Source of the DNA: Blastomyces gilchristii SLH14081
Taxonomy: Eukaryota; Ascomycota; Eurotiomycetes; Onygenales; Ajellomycetaceae
DNA length: 64,000 nucleotides
Assembly: GCF_000003855.2 (NCBI RefSeq)
Contig: NW_003101657.1
Location: 280,083 to 344,082 of the forward strand
Direction of reading: 5' to 3'
The notes under the pieces were generated by a model. It was given only the letters and a program-made list of their open reading frames with translations. It did not search any database and was not told the DNA's origin. Of this stretch, positions 24,711-37,457 are shown one piece after another. The translations under genes were made by a program, and so were the position numbers. Each line of letters opens with the position of its first letter. Within the stretch, counting starts at the first letter, position 1.

Positions 24711-27700
24711 ACCCTGCCTGACCAAAACACCGTCTGATGCCGTGCTACAATATATACGCAGAGGTCTAAAAGAAAGCAGAACTCACCGTACTAGACTTAC
24801 TGTCATAAAACTGGTGGTATGGCTTCCTAGGCTACTCAGAATCGGGGAGAGGAGATGGAATCCTTTCCCTGCTCTTGATCTGTTTACGCTGGATTTTTAG
24901 GAAATTATGCCACTTTGCGCCAAACTTTTGCACTTTCTGTAGTCGATTTTGGAATACTCTAGTGGCTGGCGCAAAAACATCGAATATCATAGGGAGTAAA
25001 AGGACATGAAAACGAAGATTTCTAACTGGATAGAGCAAAACGGTTCCCACATTCCGAATGTCGCTTTTGTTGTCCTTGTTCCCTATTACGACCAACGAGG
25101 TGTTTTTATATTCTGCCTAGCGGACTCTCCGCTTTTCTTTTGGGTTCAATCTTTTTCCGCCAGACGATTTTAATGATATGCGGGCACATTCAATGACTCC
25201 AGCGATTTCAGCCTCGAGGATGAATAAGAATTATCTTTCCATTCCGCAACACTGTCCTTTATTCCTTCATCCGATCTTTGGACTCCGATACCCTTTCGCT
25301 TCCCGCTTGTGGCATTACAATTACGAATCCGAGCCTATTATGAGGGAGAATTTGTGATAGTCGTTGTGCGGCTTACTGGCGAGATACCTCTCCTAAGCAA
25401 TGTGTCTCCAGGCCCTTTGCAGTACCCTATATCGGCCTTATATGGCGTATGACCAGATGCTTCTGACTATCTCCCCTCAGCAGCTGGTGAGAAATTCTAT
25501 TGATCATACACGCGCCGCCGCCTCCACCTTGCTAGTTTTCGTCGAACACACATGCTGCTCTTTTCTGGCGATGGATTGGATGGCACTAACCAATTTCCAA
25601 TGTTGATTTATTCCCCTCCCCGTTTTCCAATTTCTATGATATCCTATCCCCTTTCCGTTTTGTTTCCTTGAGCCGACTGTCGCCTTCTCTCAATCACCAC
25701 TCTGATGACATTATCACACGCCGATTGCCTTTTGCTAGACTCCAATTGGAAGCAGCACCTGCTCCCCCTCTCCCCCTCCGCGACATACATCCGATTCTTC
25801 TTTATTCACAATCTCCTTCCTCGCGTTGACATAGTATCATTTACTGGGCTGGCCCTACTGGAGAACTCATATGAAAGAAGATTTAGCAGCTCTTTCCTCT
25901 TCATCATCTCCTTCTATCTTTATACTTTACTTCTTCCACCGTCCTATATTTTATGTTGGGCCTCCTTTTTCTCTCCACTTTATTCCCCCTTTTATCTTTC
26001 CCTTTTTTCTTTTCTTTCCGAACCTTCTTGTATTTCCCTCTCTGATCTCTGCATATACTGTTTAGATTGACATGTTACTGGTAGATATATCTCAAGAAAA
26101 TAAGGCGCGCGTGTGACTTTTATAGCTAACGGATGGCAAAAAATGATTACAATTGGATTATTTACAGGGGATTTGAAATACCAGAGGATTTCTTTTTCTG
26201 ATTATATGTCGTGCTTGTATGAGTATGAATGTAACTTGTTTTTATCATCCTGTTATAATCTTTAAGAAACATTTTATTAAATCTTGGGTATAGTGATAAA
26301 ATATTTGCTTGCTAAACTTCTTCTGATATGCAGGTAGAGATTAGCCCGGCTTGTAACCATTGAATCAATCAGCGTGGCCATAGTCTCCTGAACATTGCAT
26401 GTTGAGCTACATGAAATTGAACTATTATTACCGAGCGTTGGTGGTTGCAAGTAACTTAAGGTTTCATAAGGTTTTTAAGGTTGTGGGTCCCGTCCTTCCT
26501 TCCCCCTCCCACTGGTTCACGGGCCAACTCAGCTCAACCACATCCCCTTCCCGTCCCCCGTACCAAACTCCGGTGCACAGGTATGAATACCCGTCGGGTA
26601 CGTTTCATTCCCCCCTTCCCGTCTGTCCATGTCTTGCCATTCTTTTGTCCCCCATCTGTCCTACTCACCCCTGAGTTATCCGTCTAGCCGGTCGCGGGTA
26701 GACCATGGTTTGAATCCTTTGTCAATGCATCACTCGCTCCTCGCGCCTAACTTAGAAAGGGACCGCGATGCCACAATGCACATACCCCACCGCTCTGCCT
26801 GCTTGCATTCGCACACTGGTAGATAATCTTTGTTACTGGGTTGGAAGATAAGAATAAGATGTAGTGGAAGAGCGGGAGGGGGCAGGAGCGTTTGAGATCT
26901 GGAAGCCCGTCTCCTCCCCCCTCTTTCTGCCCATCCTGCATAGGTCGCATGATATTATTGCTCATATAAAACAGTGAGGTGTGGTCGAAATACCCTTCTC
27001 AAACGGAATAAGGCCAACGAATTCAGAATTTGCCAGCATTTGTACCTATGGGCGAGACAAGTATAAGTTGGTTGTTGTGCAGGTTTTGCTGCTCCACCTG
27101 CCTATCCTCCTTCCTATTACCTATCTACTCTTTATGCCATCTAATAAATCATGAGTAATTAACTGTTGTTTAGAAGCCAGGGTACAGTACCTGAGACATA
27201 GTATGTGTCACTCTAAACTCCTATGCATACGAAAGCAGAAGCTAGTATATGACCATCATAAAATCAGGGTCTCAAACCTCCATGAGCAGAGTATTCAATG
27301 CTTAGCTCTCTTTAGTTGTAGTTTCTTAGAGTGTATAGCATGATATCATAGGGTAATTCACCTTAATTCTCAAGGGGGTCGGAAAGGCGTGCACAAATAG
27401 AGTAGTCAAGTAGCTTCTATCAATGACATGTAGTACTAGTTATGCTCTATCATTCTTTCACAGGTAATTCTGTGCCTTTACACTCCAATATCCCAAAAGC
27501 TTTGAAAAACAGAACAGCAATTACCGCTATGATGAAGAGATAGGAAAGAAATGATATCAATATATATGTGTGTAAAATTGGAAGAAAAGTATCAAATCAG
27601 GTATTATGTATGTACATGTGTATGAGTGAATAGACAAGTCCCAGAACGGGAGAAAAGAAAAAATAAAAAATAAAAAAGAAACAAAATAAAAATAAAAAGA

Positions 27701-29205
27701 GAAAAATAAAAATAAAATAAAAATAAAAATAAAAAAGAGAAACCATGAGAGCTCTGACCTACGGTCCGTGAATCGTGTATCATCAGGACAATAAGTAAGT
27801 AGGGGTTCTTAATTAGTAAGGATGTGAAAAATAGTATATAGAAAATGAAAATGTGCAACCAATCCAAGTATAAAAATAGTGTAGAGAAGTTACCCGGAGG
27901 AGATTGGGAGTGAGCAAGGTCGGAAACTGGTAGAGGCCCATGAGCAAAGTCACCAGACACGTTTATATACATACCCTCACGCCTTCATAGAAACATGAGG
28001 GGTAAGACATGAAGAAACAAGCGGAATATCAGGGCGCTTAAAGGAAGGGGACGGGGGAAAAATGGAAGCCGGGAACACCGAATAGTGTATGCGAAGGGAC
28101 CAAGAAAAAAAAAAAAAAAAAAAAAAAAGGGAGATTAAAGCGGGAAACTAGAAGATAAAATGGAGATGCGCACTTCTGTGCACTGCCCAACCAAAAACCA
28201 CAAAGCAAAATAAACGCAGAACATGAAAACATTAAGGAAACGAGGAACATAAGTCAGAAATATGGTAGAAGAAGGGAAGAGGAAAAAAAAAGCTGGTTGG
28301 TTGGGCAAGTGGGAAACAGACGCGATGGTATCAGTCATATCAAATCACATTGAGCCAACCACGACAAAATAGGACTTGACGGAAAAGAGGAGTCGGAAAG
28401 AGATTAGAGAAAAAAAGTGGAAAAGAGAAAAATAGAAATAGGGGGCAAAAAAAAAATGAAAAACACAAAAAGACAAAAAGTTCATAAAATCAATAATAGC
28501 TGAATACAGCTTGAAAGACATCACAAAATGTTAGTTGGAGATGAATCAAGTGCCCATCCTGAGATTGTTGGACGGCGGGGTAGAATAGCCTGAACAAATT
28601 TTTCCCAGCCGGACATTTGAACCCCAATCGAAGGACGGCGCAACCAGTCAAGAGCACGGGATGGAACTGAAACAGGCGGGTCGTATACGTTGCATGTAAT
28701 GTACATTGGATGATCTCGTCCCGACGGGTGGTAGATAGGAATAAATAACGCCTGAAAATAGATCCTCCCATGAGAAGCGGTGCAGAAGCAGTTGCAAAAA
28801 GGCCCATGAAAATGTCCCCGGAGTAGAGAGAAGGGCTGCTGCAACAAGGACGTCACTGCTTGCCTTGTGACAACTGAGACCCTCCAATGCCTCTATAGGG
28901 AACGCAGAGTGCCCTCCCTCCGAAATCGCTAGCGAATGTAAAAGAAATGAAATCTATATTTACTTTTGAACAGAGATTGGCGAGAAACAACGGCGTGGCG
29001 AAAAGAACAGTCGTTCCTCAGAAAAGCGAACCCAGAAAAGAGTGGCCACCCGCCAACAAATGCCTCTCCATCCAAAACAATGAAACTCAGAAATCAGAGT
29101 CTCATGTGAGAAGTATTCAAATTCGTTCCGGAAAACGAGCGGTGAATAAAAATATTATGATCCGTGATGGCGGGATCGAGATTCCTCAACATGAAATGCG
29201 GCTTT
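24711..29205. other. Spacer between Zn2Cys6 and areA genes
   Basis: Contains the 3' regions of both convergent genes. 25.6-26.1 kb is strongly pyrimidine-rich. 27.1-27.6 kb is AT-rich without frames. 27650-27750 is an A-rich simple repeat (AAATAAAAATAAAA type), and about 22 A occur at 28107-28128. No gene supported. The areA transcript may have a long 3' UTR reaching into this area; this is inference. Confidence 0.5.
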
Positions 29206-32200
29206 TCATAGACTCATGGTAAGCCATTCCCATTCCTGGCTCCCGGCTTGTCGAGCACCAGCAGCAAGGCTGTGATGGGCTGGATTGGTCGCAGCTGGCG
29301 GTTGGGTCGTAGGGGGGCCAAGTGGTTTCGGTCGAGTCAACGGGATAAATGGCTTGTTAGAGTTGTCTGTAACATCACGCATTTCTGCTTCCTGCGACCC
29401 TTGGAATCCGACAGGCGCCTTTTCGAACCTGCGAGTACGCTTGCCCGTAACTTGGACCGGTGCTCGCACTTGGGCAAGACTGCTGGCTAGGGAGGTTGGG
29501 GCTGGCTTTGGCGGTGCCGCCGCAATTGGCACAACACTGCCCTTTATCGGGCCTGAATAACTTGTCGGAGCGCTTGCTGGTGTTGAGCCACCAGTCGACG
29601 TTGGAGTAGAAAGTGGGGGTTCCGACGAACCGGGGCCTTTATTAGACATGACCATTGCTGGCTGCGTTTGCGGCATGGAGTTCTTCCGCGATACTTTTTT
29701 TGCGGAACGCGCTGACCCAACGCCAACTGGGAGGCTATTACCGCTTCCGCGGTTGCGTTTTTTGATCACATCTGTTTTCAATGACAGTGGGCGGACAACA
29801 CCATGTAACTTCAGGAATAAGCCGCAAGCATTACAAAGCGGCTGGCCCTCAGGGTTTCTACGCCATAATGGGGTGGTCTGTGTGAAGCAATTCGTGCAAG
29901 TGGTGGGTGCAGCAGAAGGTTCACTCTGCCTGGCGCCCCCAGGGCTTGCAGGCCTTGAAGGGGCTGCGCTACTGAATCCCGATCTTGGCGGAGAATTTGG
30001 AGTTGTATGGGGCTGATTGATCGTGCTTTGGTGGAGGAGCTGAGTGGTGTTGGGAGTTGAAATTGTTCGAGGAATCTTTTGTCTTCTTGGATCCTGGTCT
30101 CGGTTACGGATTTCACTCACAGAGGCTGCAGAGCCATGGGTGCGACCTAAGCCTCCATTGGCCCAGTCTCGCCCGAAGTTAGCAATTTCTGTTCCACCGA
30201 TCGTGACATGCTTTCTATGGCCTTGAAAACTATTTGGCGCGGAGTTAAATTGTTCAGCCAAACGGGACTCCCACTGTAAACTCGAATTATGTAGACCAAT
30301 AGCGGAATCGTCAACAACACCATAATCGGACTGAATCGCCATGGATCTGTCGGGGAAGGGATTCCCATCCTCCTCGTCATTATCAGAATCTGCACCAAAG
30401 GTAAACATGTTTACATTGTTCAGGTTTCGGGGCTGTTGAGATGGACCAGACGCGAAATCACCACTCGTTAGGACTTGGTTGGGATCCATATGATGGTGCT
30501 GCATCGGGAAGCCTGGCGATGAAAGGTTCGATTGGCCAGCCCTTCTAATTGCGCTAAAAGTGGACTCATTAGTTGAGTGATATATGTGACGGGATTGCGA
30601 TCCGGTATAGGTCGAGGATCCGCGAAAGTTGGCTATTGAACGGTTTGATCTCACGTCGACGTTATTCTGCTCGAAATACATCATATTTTCGTTATCAAAG
30701 CCTGGTTGAGGTGTTGAAGCAGTGGATTGATATCCCGATTGTGGTGGAGAATAGAAATCGGTTGAGTTGAGGGACGAACCCATTGGAGTGTGGGAATAAA
30801 CTCCTGGGAAAGGCCCACTAGCCACCACTGGAGAGTCTGATGGGGAGAATGGGTAGTTTTGCTGGAAAGGACTTGCGGAGGTAAGAATCGAATCGTCACG
30901 GGGCTGAAATGTTTCTAAGTTGAAAGGGATGCCTGTAGGAAGGTGGTAGTTAACTGGATAGGCGGAGTGAGGTTGATCGAGACTGTAGTCGGTCATGCTT
31001 GTATCGAAATCTGGTTCATTCGGTATGATGAGACCTGTAACAGGAGGCACTTGGGGAGATGCTTCAGCCGGTCGTTTCCGCGCCTGATTCAGAGGGACTG
31101 TCAGCGGGAAGGATACTCTTGAAAACAAGCACTGAAAACATATGTAGAAGAATATGTACATTTCTCTCGTCAATACTAGTCTTGCGAACACGTCGCTGCA
31201 CATATCCAAATTCATCATTCTGTCGATGATGTTGGGGTGGGTGGGGAAACGAAGCTGGCATAAAATTGTCCGGCGGGGGGGATTGCTCGGCTTTTCGTGA
31301 TTTAATCGGGATAGCCGATGCCACTGCATGACCTGAGCCAGCTGTCTCAATAGGCGAGGACGGGGACAAACCGGAAGGGGAATCTATGGACGCCGGTAAA
31401 ATGAAGTCGTCAATATTCATTGGGTCAGACTCAAGAGGAGTGTTATTCCCATCGATTGACTGTCGAAGCCTGGCTATACCACTGGGCCCAGCACCAGACT
31501 TTGACATTTGATTGGCATCTCTATTTTATTATTTATAATCAGCGACAGCACCATTTAATGAAAGTGAACGTAAAAAAGCGGGAATATAAGACAAAGCTAA
31601 AATTGAACTATCCAAGGCAGGTGATCGATTCTACGTGGGGGAACAGCATCAACAACACTTACTCTGGCAACCTCGAGTTATTCCAACTGCTTGCTTTTTC
31701 AGGCATGTTAGCTTCTTCGCGTTCTCTCTTCTTCTTCAGGTTCATCGCCATCATGCGCCAAGTCAAGTTTTCCATGCGCTCCTGGTTGGGTAATTGGGAT
31801 TTAGTCCGGCTGTATAGCTTCCATATCTGAGTCGCTAGTGGATCTTGCTTTTGCAATTCTTCCGTATTCTCATACCCGCCGCCAGGCATGCCATCTCTCC
31901 AGTCTGGAAAGACCGATTCTCGTAGCAGCCCGCCACCAACCACACGGTCATGGAGGGACGGTTCCCCGGGCCCATCCCCGGCAAACGAGGTTTTCCATGA
32001 CTCATTGTGCTGTGAGGCGAGATTCCCATGCCCAAGGGATGGAGGAGAGGCAAGGTCAAATCTGGGACTTGCGTGAAAGTTGGCAGCGGAGGTGGCCGGT
32101 TGCCGCTCAACTGGGGTCAAGGAAGCAGCGGATGGGCCAGTAGTGATCTCTCGGGGATCGAGACAAGTAGTCGAAGAACCAGCACCAGCACCAGCACCAG

Positions 32201-32336
32201 TGGTGGCTTCGGTCGGTGTTACAGTGGTGGAAGAGGTGGCAGTGGTCGTTGAAAGATCAGATATGGACGAGTAAGCAGCCAAATATTCTGCTGCATGGAC
32301 CGCACGCTTTCGTTCATGGTTGGGCGTCGACGACAT
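29206..32336 (-). CDS. areA: GATA-type nitrogen regulator AreA (NIT2 orthologue)
   Basis: Minus-strand exons: 32336-31663, 31520-31160 and 31083-29206; introns of 142 and 76 nt; 970 residues. Diagnostic AreA segments appear in order. [16 protein letters not shown]...[13 protein letters not shown] block (the conserved N-terminal region, about residues 174-208) is followed by [11 protein letters not shown] just after intron 1 and [18 protein letters not shown] before intron 2. The class IVa GATA finger is C-x2-C-x17-C-x2-C with Cys at about 741, 744, 762 and 765, followed by the basic [15 protein letters not shown]. The C-terminus is [10 protein letters not shown], the tail through which NmrA represses AreA in Aspergillus. 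The protein activates nitrogen-catabolic genes when preferred nitrogen is absent. All key residues are intact. The protein is longer than the 876-residue Aspergillus nidulans AreA, mainly through Ser/Pro/Gly-rich linkers. The start is the only ATG in the open 5' exon. Confidence 0.97.
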
Positions 32337-32432
32337 GGCCGAACGCCCTGGTTCCCTTGTGATTCCTTCCGGCTTGCGTCGTCGGTGAGGTCCGGGCGCG
32401 TGAAACTCACAGCGACGACTTGATTTTAGCGA

Positions 32433-32448
32433 AGATAATGGGCGATAA
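32433..32448 (+). promoter_or_regulatory. Tandem GATA elements upstream of areA
   Basis: AGATAA (32433-32438) and CGATAA (32443-32448) lie about 100 bp upstream of the areA start, 10 bp apart in the same orientation. HGATAR is the known AreA/NIT2 target, so autoregulation is plausible but inferred. Confidence 0.4.
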
Positions 32449-33513
32449 CAGTTGATGTTGATGTGAAGAAAGATGAAAAAGAGATGGAGATGGAGACAAC
32501 GACGGGGACACGAGACGTCAGGAAACAGCGGTCTTCTTCCTTGCGGTAACCTGTTTCTCCCGCTATATTTTTGTAGTCTTGGCTGCGAGCCTATACAGGA
32601 CAGTCAGAGCCTATGGCAATGTGGGGCTCCGCAGCGCAGGACGACTCTTGCCAGCTGCAGCAAGCCTTGGACTTCGGCGATTTTCTTGGCTTTAGTTTGA
32701 AAACAGGTAGCACGCTACGAATTGTTGCGAGAATAATCGCTGCAGTTCCTTCGCAAGACCTTGGACTCCAACTCGTGAGCCAGGTCGGTGGAGGTTGTGG
32801 TGGTTTGGGCGGGGAGAGACAAGTTTTGGTGGCGGTGGTGAGGATGAGGATGGGGGATGAGGCTTGAGAATGTTCCCCCATCGCCCGGTATGGTACGGTA
32901 GTATTATTACGCGTGTTTCCACCTCCCGTATGTTTGGTCAGTGCGAGGCTACCTAGGCACTGTGCCATCCGTCTGGGTGCCGAGGTCGGCTAGCGTCAGT
33001 GTGGAAAGTTCCAACCACACATCTTGTCATTATTGGGAATCATAAGCTGTACTTGAGCAACTATGAAATGTAGTTTTTAGCGGCCAGTTGGTCCACCCCA
33101 TGGGGAAATAACAGAACTAATTTAGTTGTTCTGAAGACAACAATTTGATAGTGGTTGTGAATCGAAACTATAGAGGTTGGTCTTGGGGCCGGCTGAATAT
33201 ATTATTATTAAAACCAACCACCCATAACTACCATACAACGCTGTGGTAGTTACCGTATTGCAGAATACGGGCTCCGGGTAATATAGGAATCCGAAAGAGC
33301 CTCTACTTACAGAGTAAGCTCTGCACTGCCGTTTTCATCCATTGACTCTAAGGATATTGGATATAAACCCAGTCATTGGGCCATACTTACTTATCTGTAC
33401 CTCTCGAGACGATACTAGCCAGTGATATGGGCTTTCTTCGACCCGTGAATGATATTATTGGATGTCTAGTAATCATCTACTGACGATTGCCCTTAAAAGC
33501 CAACAACGGGGTG

Positions 33514-33618
33514 AGGTGGATAGCATAGTGGTAAACGCGCAAGGCCCATGGTAAGTAGAAACTGGCTATGAGGAATGACCCTTCTGAGATACCAGGGTTG
33601 CAGCTTCAAATCTTGTCT
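33514..33618 (+). repeat. tRNA-like sequence, possible SINE head or tRNA pseudogene
   Basis: GGTGGATAGCATAGTGGTAAACGC resembles a tRNA D-arm with its internal A box, and GCAGCTTCAAATCTTG about 65 bp later resembles a T-arm with its B box. The arms do not close into a good cloverleaf: the T stem is weak and no acceptor pairing is seen. A functional tRNA is therefore unlikely. The setting is an AT-rich, gene-free island, as expected for a SINE or a decayed tRNA. Confidence 0.35.
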
Positions 33619-35984
33619 TCATCATATGATTTCAGTTCTTGACTAGAGTTAATCAAGAGATTAAAAGAACATGATTTTCACTAGATTTTCCCCTATAGAT
33701 ATAATTAATAGACGGAATAATATTAAATTATACTACATAAATATTATCTTTGTATTCACTCAGGTTTAATCAGATTTTGAAAATCATATAATTAATACAA
33801 GACTGTTTAAAATCTGTATACATCTCAGTGAGAGTAATTAGATAAGTGATTGAAAATAATTAAATTCTGCTCTTAGACTAAAATGCTGGTGAGAGTCTCA
33901 TCACTCTTAATGCATAGTTTCTGCTCTGACTGAAATAGAAGAAGGAGAAGAAGAAGAATACTAGTCAACAACAGGTCTCTATTTGACTAAACAGTCTATG
34001 CTAATTACTTGATCCCAGGCTGAGCTTAATACACTTTATTCTCCACTCATCGGTGTCTGAAATATATCTAATAATGGAATCCAATTTCAAATTATTGACG
34101 AGGCCTTTTAAACTCAGTTATTTCTACCCTGCAGACCACTTTTTTTTTACTCTGATAAACAGTCAATATTCTTCCTTCAAGTCTCCTCCATCTCATGCAA
34201 TTGCAGGAGAATTATTAATAATATAGAACAAGTCGCGAAAAGCTTTGGAAAATGGACAAACGACGGCCAAAGACCGGGGTTGGAGGTTCTAACATTCGGT
34301 GGCGTCCCACCAGAAGAATCGGAGGAGCCAGTGACAAATAAGCAGCGTCATTTTTGTGCTCCCCTCAACCAGGCTTCCCCAATCCTTGTCTGGGGAAGGC
34401 CTTCGGTGCATCCGGCGAGGCGTTTTCGCAAGCATGTGCTGCTCTTGGCAAAAGCCTAGGTGCATAGTGGCGCTGGTAAGGCTGGCCTGTGTGGTTGATT
34501 ACATGTTTGATATTATTCTTATGTTCACCGCCTTCCGTGAGACGGGAGGGCTTATAAAATGGGCGGGATTGGAATTGAAATATATGCTCCCACACAGAGC
34601 ACATACTTTTATTTAATATTGAAGACAACAGGTAGGTACCTAGACCTTGTTGATTAGCCCCCAAGTGGCTTGGGATAGGAGACTAGGCAAGACCAAAACC
34701 GGCATCAACCGACCAACGATGAAGGGGCTGACTAGATATACTTTCAATATTACTATATCCGGGGACCTGAAGTGAATAGGGAAGAATAAAGTTCTAGAAT
34801 CCAACAGTAAACCCTCTTGTCTCTGCCTCTTTTTTTACACAATTGCATAATTGTGGTGGCTGCCATCTCAGTGAAGATGTTATTATTATTCTTCTTCTTC
34901 TTCAATTATAGATGTATATAGTCAGAGGCTATAATATCTAGTTGAGAACTATTAATTCTCAGAATTTCTCTGATAAAATAACTAGCTAGTATCTTATGCG
35001 GTTAGCGGGGTGCCCAGCCCGCCGAGCGTGGTTGATGTGTCATGAGAGAGACGCTCATTCAAGAGATGACTAATAAATTTGTTAGGATAAACGTGTAACT
35101 AGCCCTGAGAGATACAAATATTGATGTTTATAGTCTTACTTTTTAGAAGTTCATGGCCTACATACAGATATAAAAACAACCGAAAATATGGCGTATGTGG
35201 CGGCTGGGATGGTGTAGTGTTGAAGGTCCTACCCAAGCCCTAACCCCCGTGACCCACACACAATGCCGCTCCTAGATAGAGAATTAATATTAATATTATA
35301 CAACCAATCACCTTCTCCAACAGGTTAAGCTGCCACATATGCTATCCTATTATTTCTCAAGCCTAGAGGTTAGTTTTTTCCATGGGTTCTATGATAGTGG
35401 AAAGTCCTCAAAGATGAGGCAATTTTGTGATGACAGGCATTTGATTTAAAAATTATTTAAATAATAACATGAGGCTGTAGAGCTAGATACAGCGAAACAA
35501 GTTCCAACCACCTTGGAAGGTTGTCATCATTTAACTTGTTCAGGTTTAGCGGCCACGTGGCGCCGAAATAAGGTTTGGGGCTCGGCAACTCACAAACATT
35601 TTGCCGGTGAGCCTCAACCTCATCCTTCACTTACCACCAATACCGCAGCTGTCGTCATCTTTACTTTCGTGCATGAGTGACCGTACGTTGGGAGCAGCAA
35701 GTGTAATATGGATCGTTTTCCTGGAAAGATATGAGTTTATAACTACTTATGTAGTCGCTTTCTTTGGATCTGGAACAAGCTGTTTAAATACTGAAATAAC
35801 TATGCTCCCACGAGTTGATGGTACTGTTGAGGATATCCTCGAGAGGACACAAGTGCTAGCATTCCCTATTTCTGCGATAGAAATGTGAAGCATGGTACTC
35901 TAAACTCCATCGATAAAAAGTGATATATTATCGCCCATCATATTTCTCGAAGAGACGCGCCACCAGCCATCAATTTAGGGCGAT

Positions 35985-36839
35985 ATGAACCGTAACAATA
36001 TCTTACCCTCCAGGGCTGCTCTGGTAGCCAGCAAGTCCGGCTGTGCGCAGACCCAGCCCCAGGCCCAAGGTCAGTCGCAAGAGGGACATCCCGAACTTGA
36101 AGGCCGTGGTTCCCCCACCCTTCTCGATCTCCCTAGCGAAATACATCTACAGCTCATGTCGTGGCTCAACTTTCGCGATCTACAGATGCTCCGCGCTACA
36201 AACAGCTATTTCCGCAATCTACCATCAGACATAGAGGTGGCCCGCATTAGACGCGACTATGTAGCTGATCTCGTGCGCGCCGAGACGAAAGAAGTTGTGG
36301 ACGCTGCAACCAGCGCCACATCAGAATTCCCCTCTATTAGCATCGGTGACGACGGCCGATCCACTTCCCCACAACGCTTGACCTGCTACAGCTGTCTCCG
36401 CTATCTACCCATACACTCATTCTCTAGCACACAAACGACCCGACGCCGTGGAAAGGGGCATGCAGATGCCGCAAAACGTTTTTGTGTCAGTTGTGCACTG
36501 CGTCTCCGCAAATGGGAGCCGGGCATTACACTGTCGTTTTCATGGGGAGAAGCCGTCTATTGCCGGCGATGTCGCAATCTAATGCCTTTACGTGAGAGTG
36601 CGGCTGAATGGGCGCGGATTTTTGGCCTCTGTGAGGGTTGTCGGACCGTCCTGGGGATCCCAGATTGGCATCAACATGAAGGCAAAGGAGCTCAGGGGTT
36701 TTGGTATGGTGCGAAGGAGTTGCTAGATCGGACTTTTGCAGAAAGAGGTAGGGGAAGAGAGAGCGAAAGAGTGGATATGTGGGAGGAGCTTAAGGAGAAG
36801 ATTGCGGTATTGAGGCTGTCTGAGGAGTTGGAGGTGTAG
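35985..36839 (+). CDS. F-box protein with four CxxC pairs
   Basis: A single exon of 284 residues. An F-box lies at about residues 44-82 (LLDLPSEIHLQLMSWLNFRDLQMLRATN), the segment that binds Skp1 in SCF ubiquitin ligases. Downstream, four CxxC pairs at about 134/137, 167/170, 193/196 and 216/219 suggest two zinc-binding knuckles, a pattern seen in fungal F-box proteins whose target is unknown. The C-terminal 40 residues are charged and helix-prone. The start is the first ATG, with the F-box soon after a Gln-rich leader. The gene converges on a second F-box gene 618 bp away. Substrate recruitment for ubiquitination is inferred from the F-box only. Confidence 0.85.
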   Translation: MNRNNILPSRAALVASKSGCAQTQPQAQGQSQEGHPELEGRGSPTLLDLPSEIHLQLMSWLNFRDLQMLRATNSYFRNLPSDIEVARIRRDYVADLVRAETKEVVDAATSATSEFPSISIGDDGRSTSPQRLTCYSCLRYLPIHSFSSTQTTRRRGKGHADAAKRFCVSCALRLRKWEPGITLSFSWGEAVYCRRCRNLMPLRESAAEWARIFGLCEGCRTVLGIPDWHQHEGKGAQGFWYGAKELLDRTFAERGRGRESERVDMWEELKEKIAVLRLSEELEV

Positions 36840-37457
36840 TTGGGTGGATTAGGTATGGTAGGGTATTGGTTTCTTGAGGGGATGTGGTATGTTGTTTTCT
36901 CAGCCGCAACATGCAATTAGCAGTTCATGAAATTTCATCCAAGGCTTCGGGTCGTCTCACGAAAGTATAACTTAGGTAACGGTTCGTTCTCACAGCCACC
37001 TCTCCTAGCTCATTACGTGACCTGGTAGTAGCCTCGAAAAGCAGCTCTGGAGTCTTGCACCAGCCATTATCTCGACAAACGAAAATATCCGCTTAATTTT
37101 TCTAATTGACTGTTCAAAATGCTTCTACGAGAGCTTTCTTTATATATTATGAACTATATAGCTATGGGTAGCACTAAGCATCTTTGCTAATCGCTGCTAA
37201 TGCTTCCTACTCCGAGATGGAAACGCTGTGATGGAAAAGCCTACATGCGAACCAGAAAACTGGCATCTTTTGAAAAATGAATCTAAACATTAGATATTAC
37301 TACCGACCCACGCTTGTTCATATATATATATAGACAGATATATTCCTTCCCAACTGACTCACCAGAAGAACAAAGCCCTACACGCCCACCGCCCAACGCC
37401 AGAAAAACAATGGGTCAGCAAATTAGCTACTTCAAGTTAACTCTCACCAGCAAATTA
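36840..37457. other. Short convergent spacer
   Basis: 618 bp between the 3' ends of the two F-box genes. It is AT-rich with a (TA)n stretch at about 37320-37332. No gene seen. Confidence 0.6.

Larger units (their letters stand above)
32337..35984. other. areA upstream region followed by an AT-rich repeat island
   Basis: The first 650 bp or so is GC-richer and should hold the areA promoter and leader. From about 33.0 to 35.6 kb composition turns AT-rich with no coding frames. This island contains a tRNA-like segment (33514-33618) and trinucleotide runs of the GAA/TTC type (about 33937-33957, 34891-34901). Direct copies of TTTAGCGGCCA sit at its two edges (33076-33086 and 35545-35555). Confidence 0.5.

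Noticed and set aside
25705..26070. Hydrophobic plus-strand frame resembling a membrane protein
   Set aside because: The Phe/Leu/Ser-rich product is an artefact of a T/C-rich tract downstream of the Zn2Cys6 gene.
32591..32968. Pro/Ser-rich minus-strand frame upstream of areA
   Set aside because: Low-complexity promoter sequence; not in frame with areA and no splice signals joining it.
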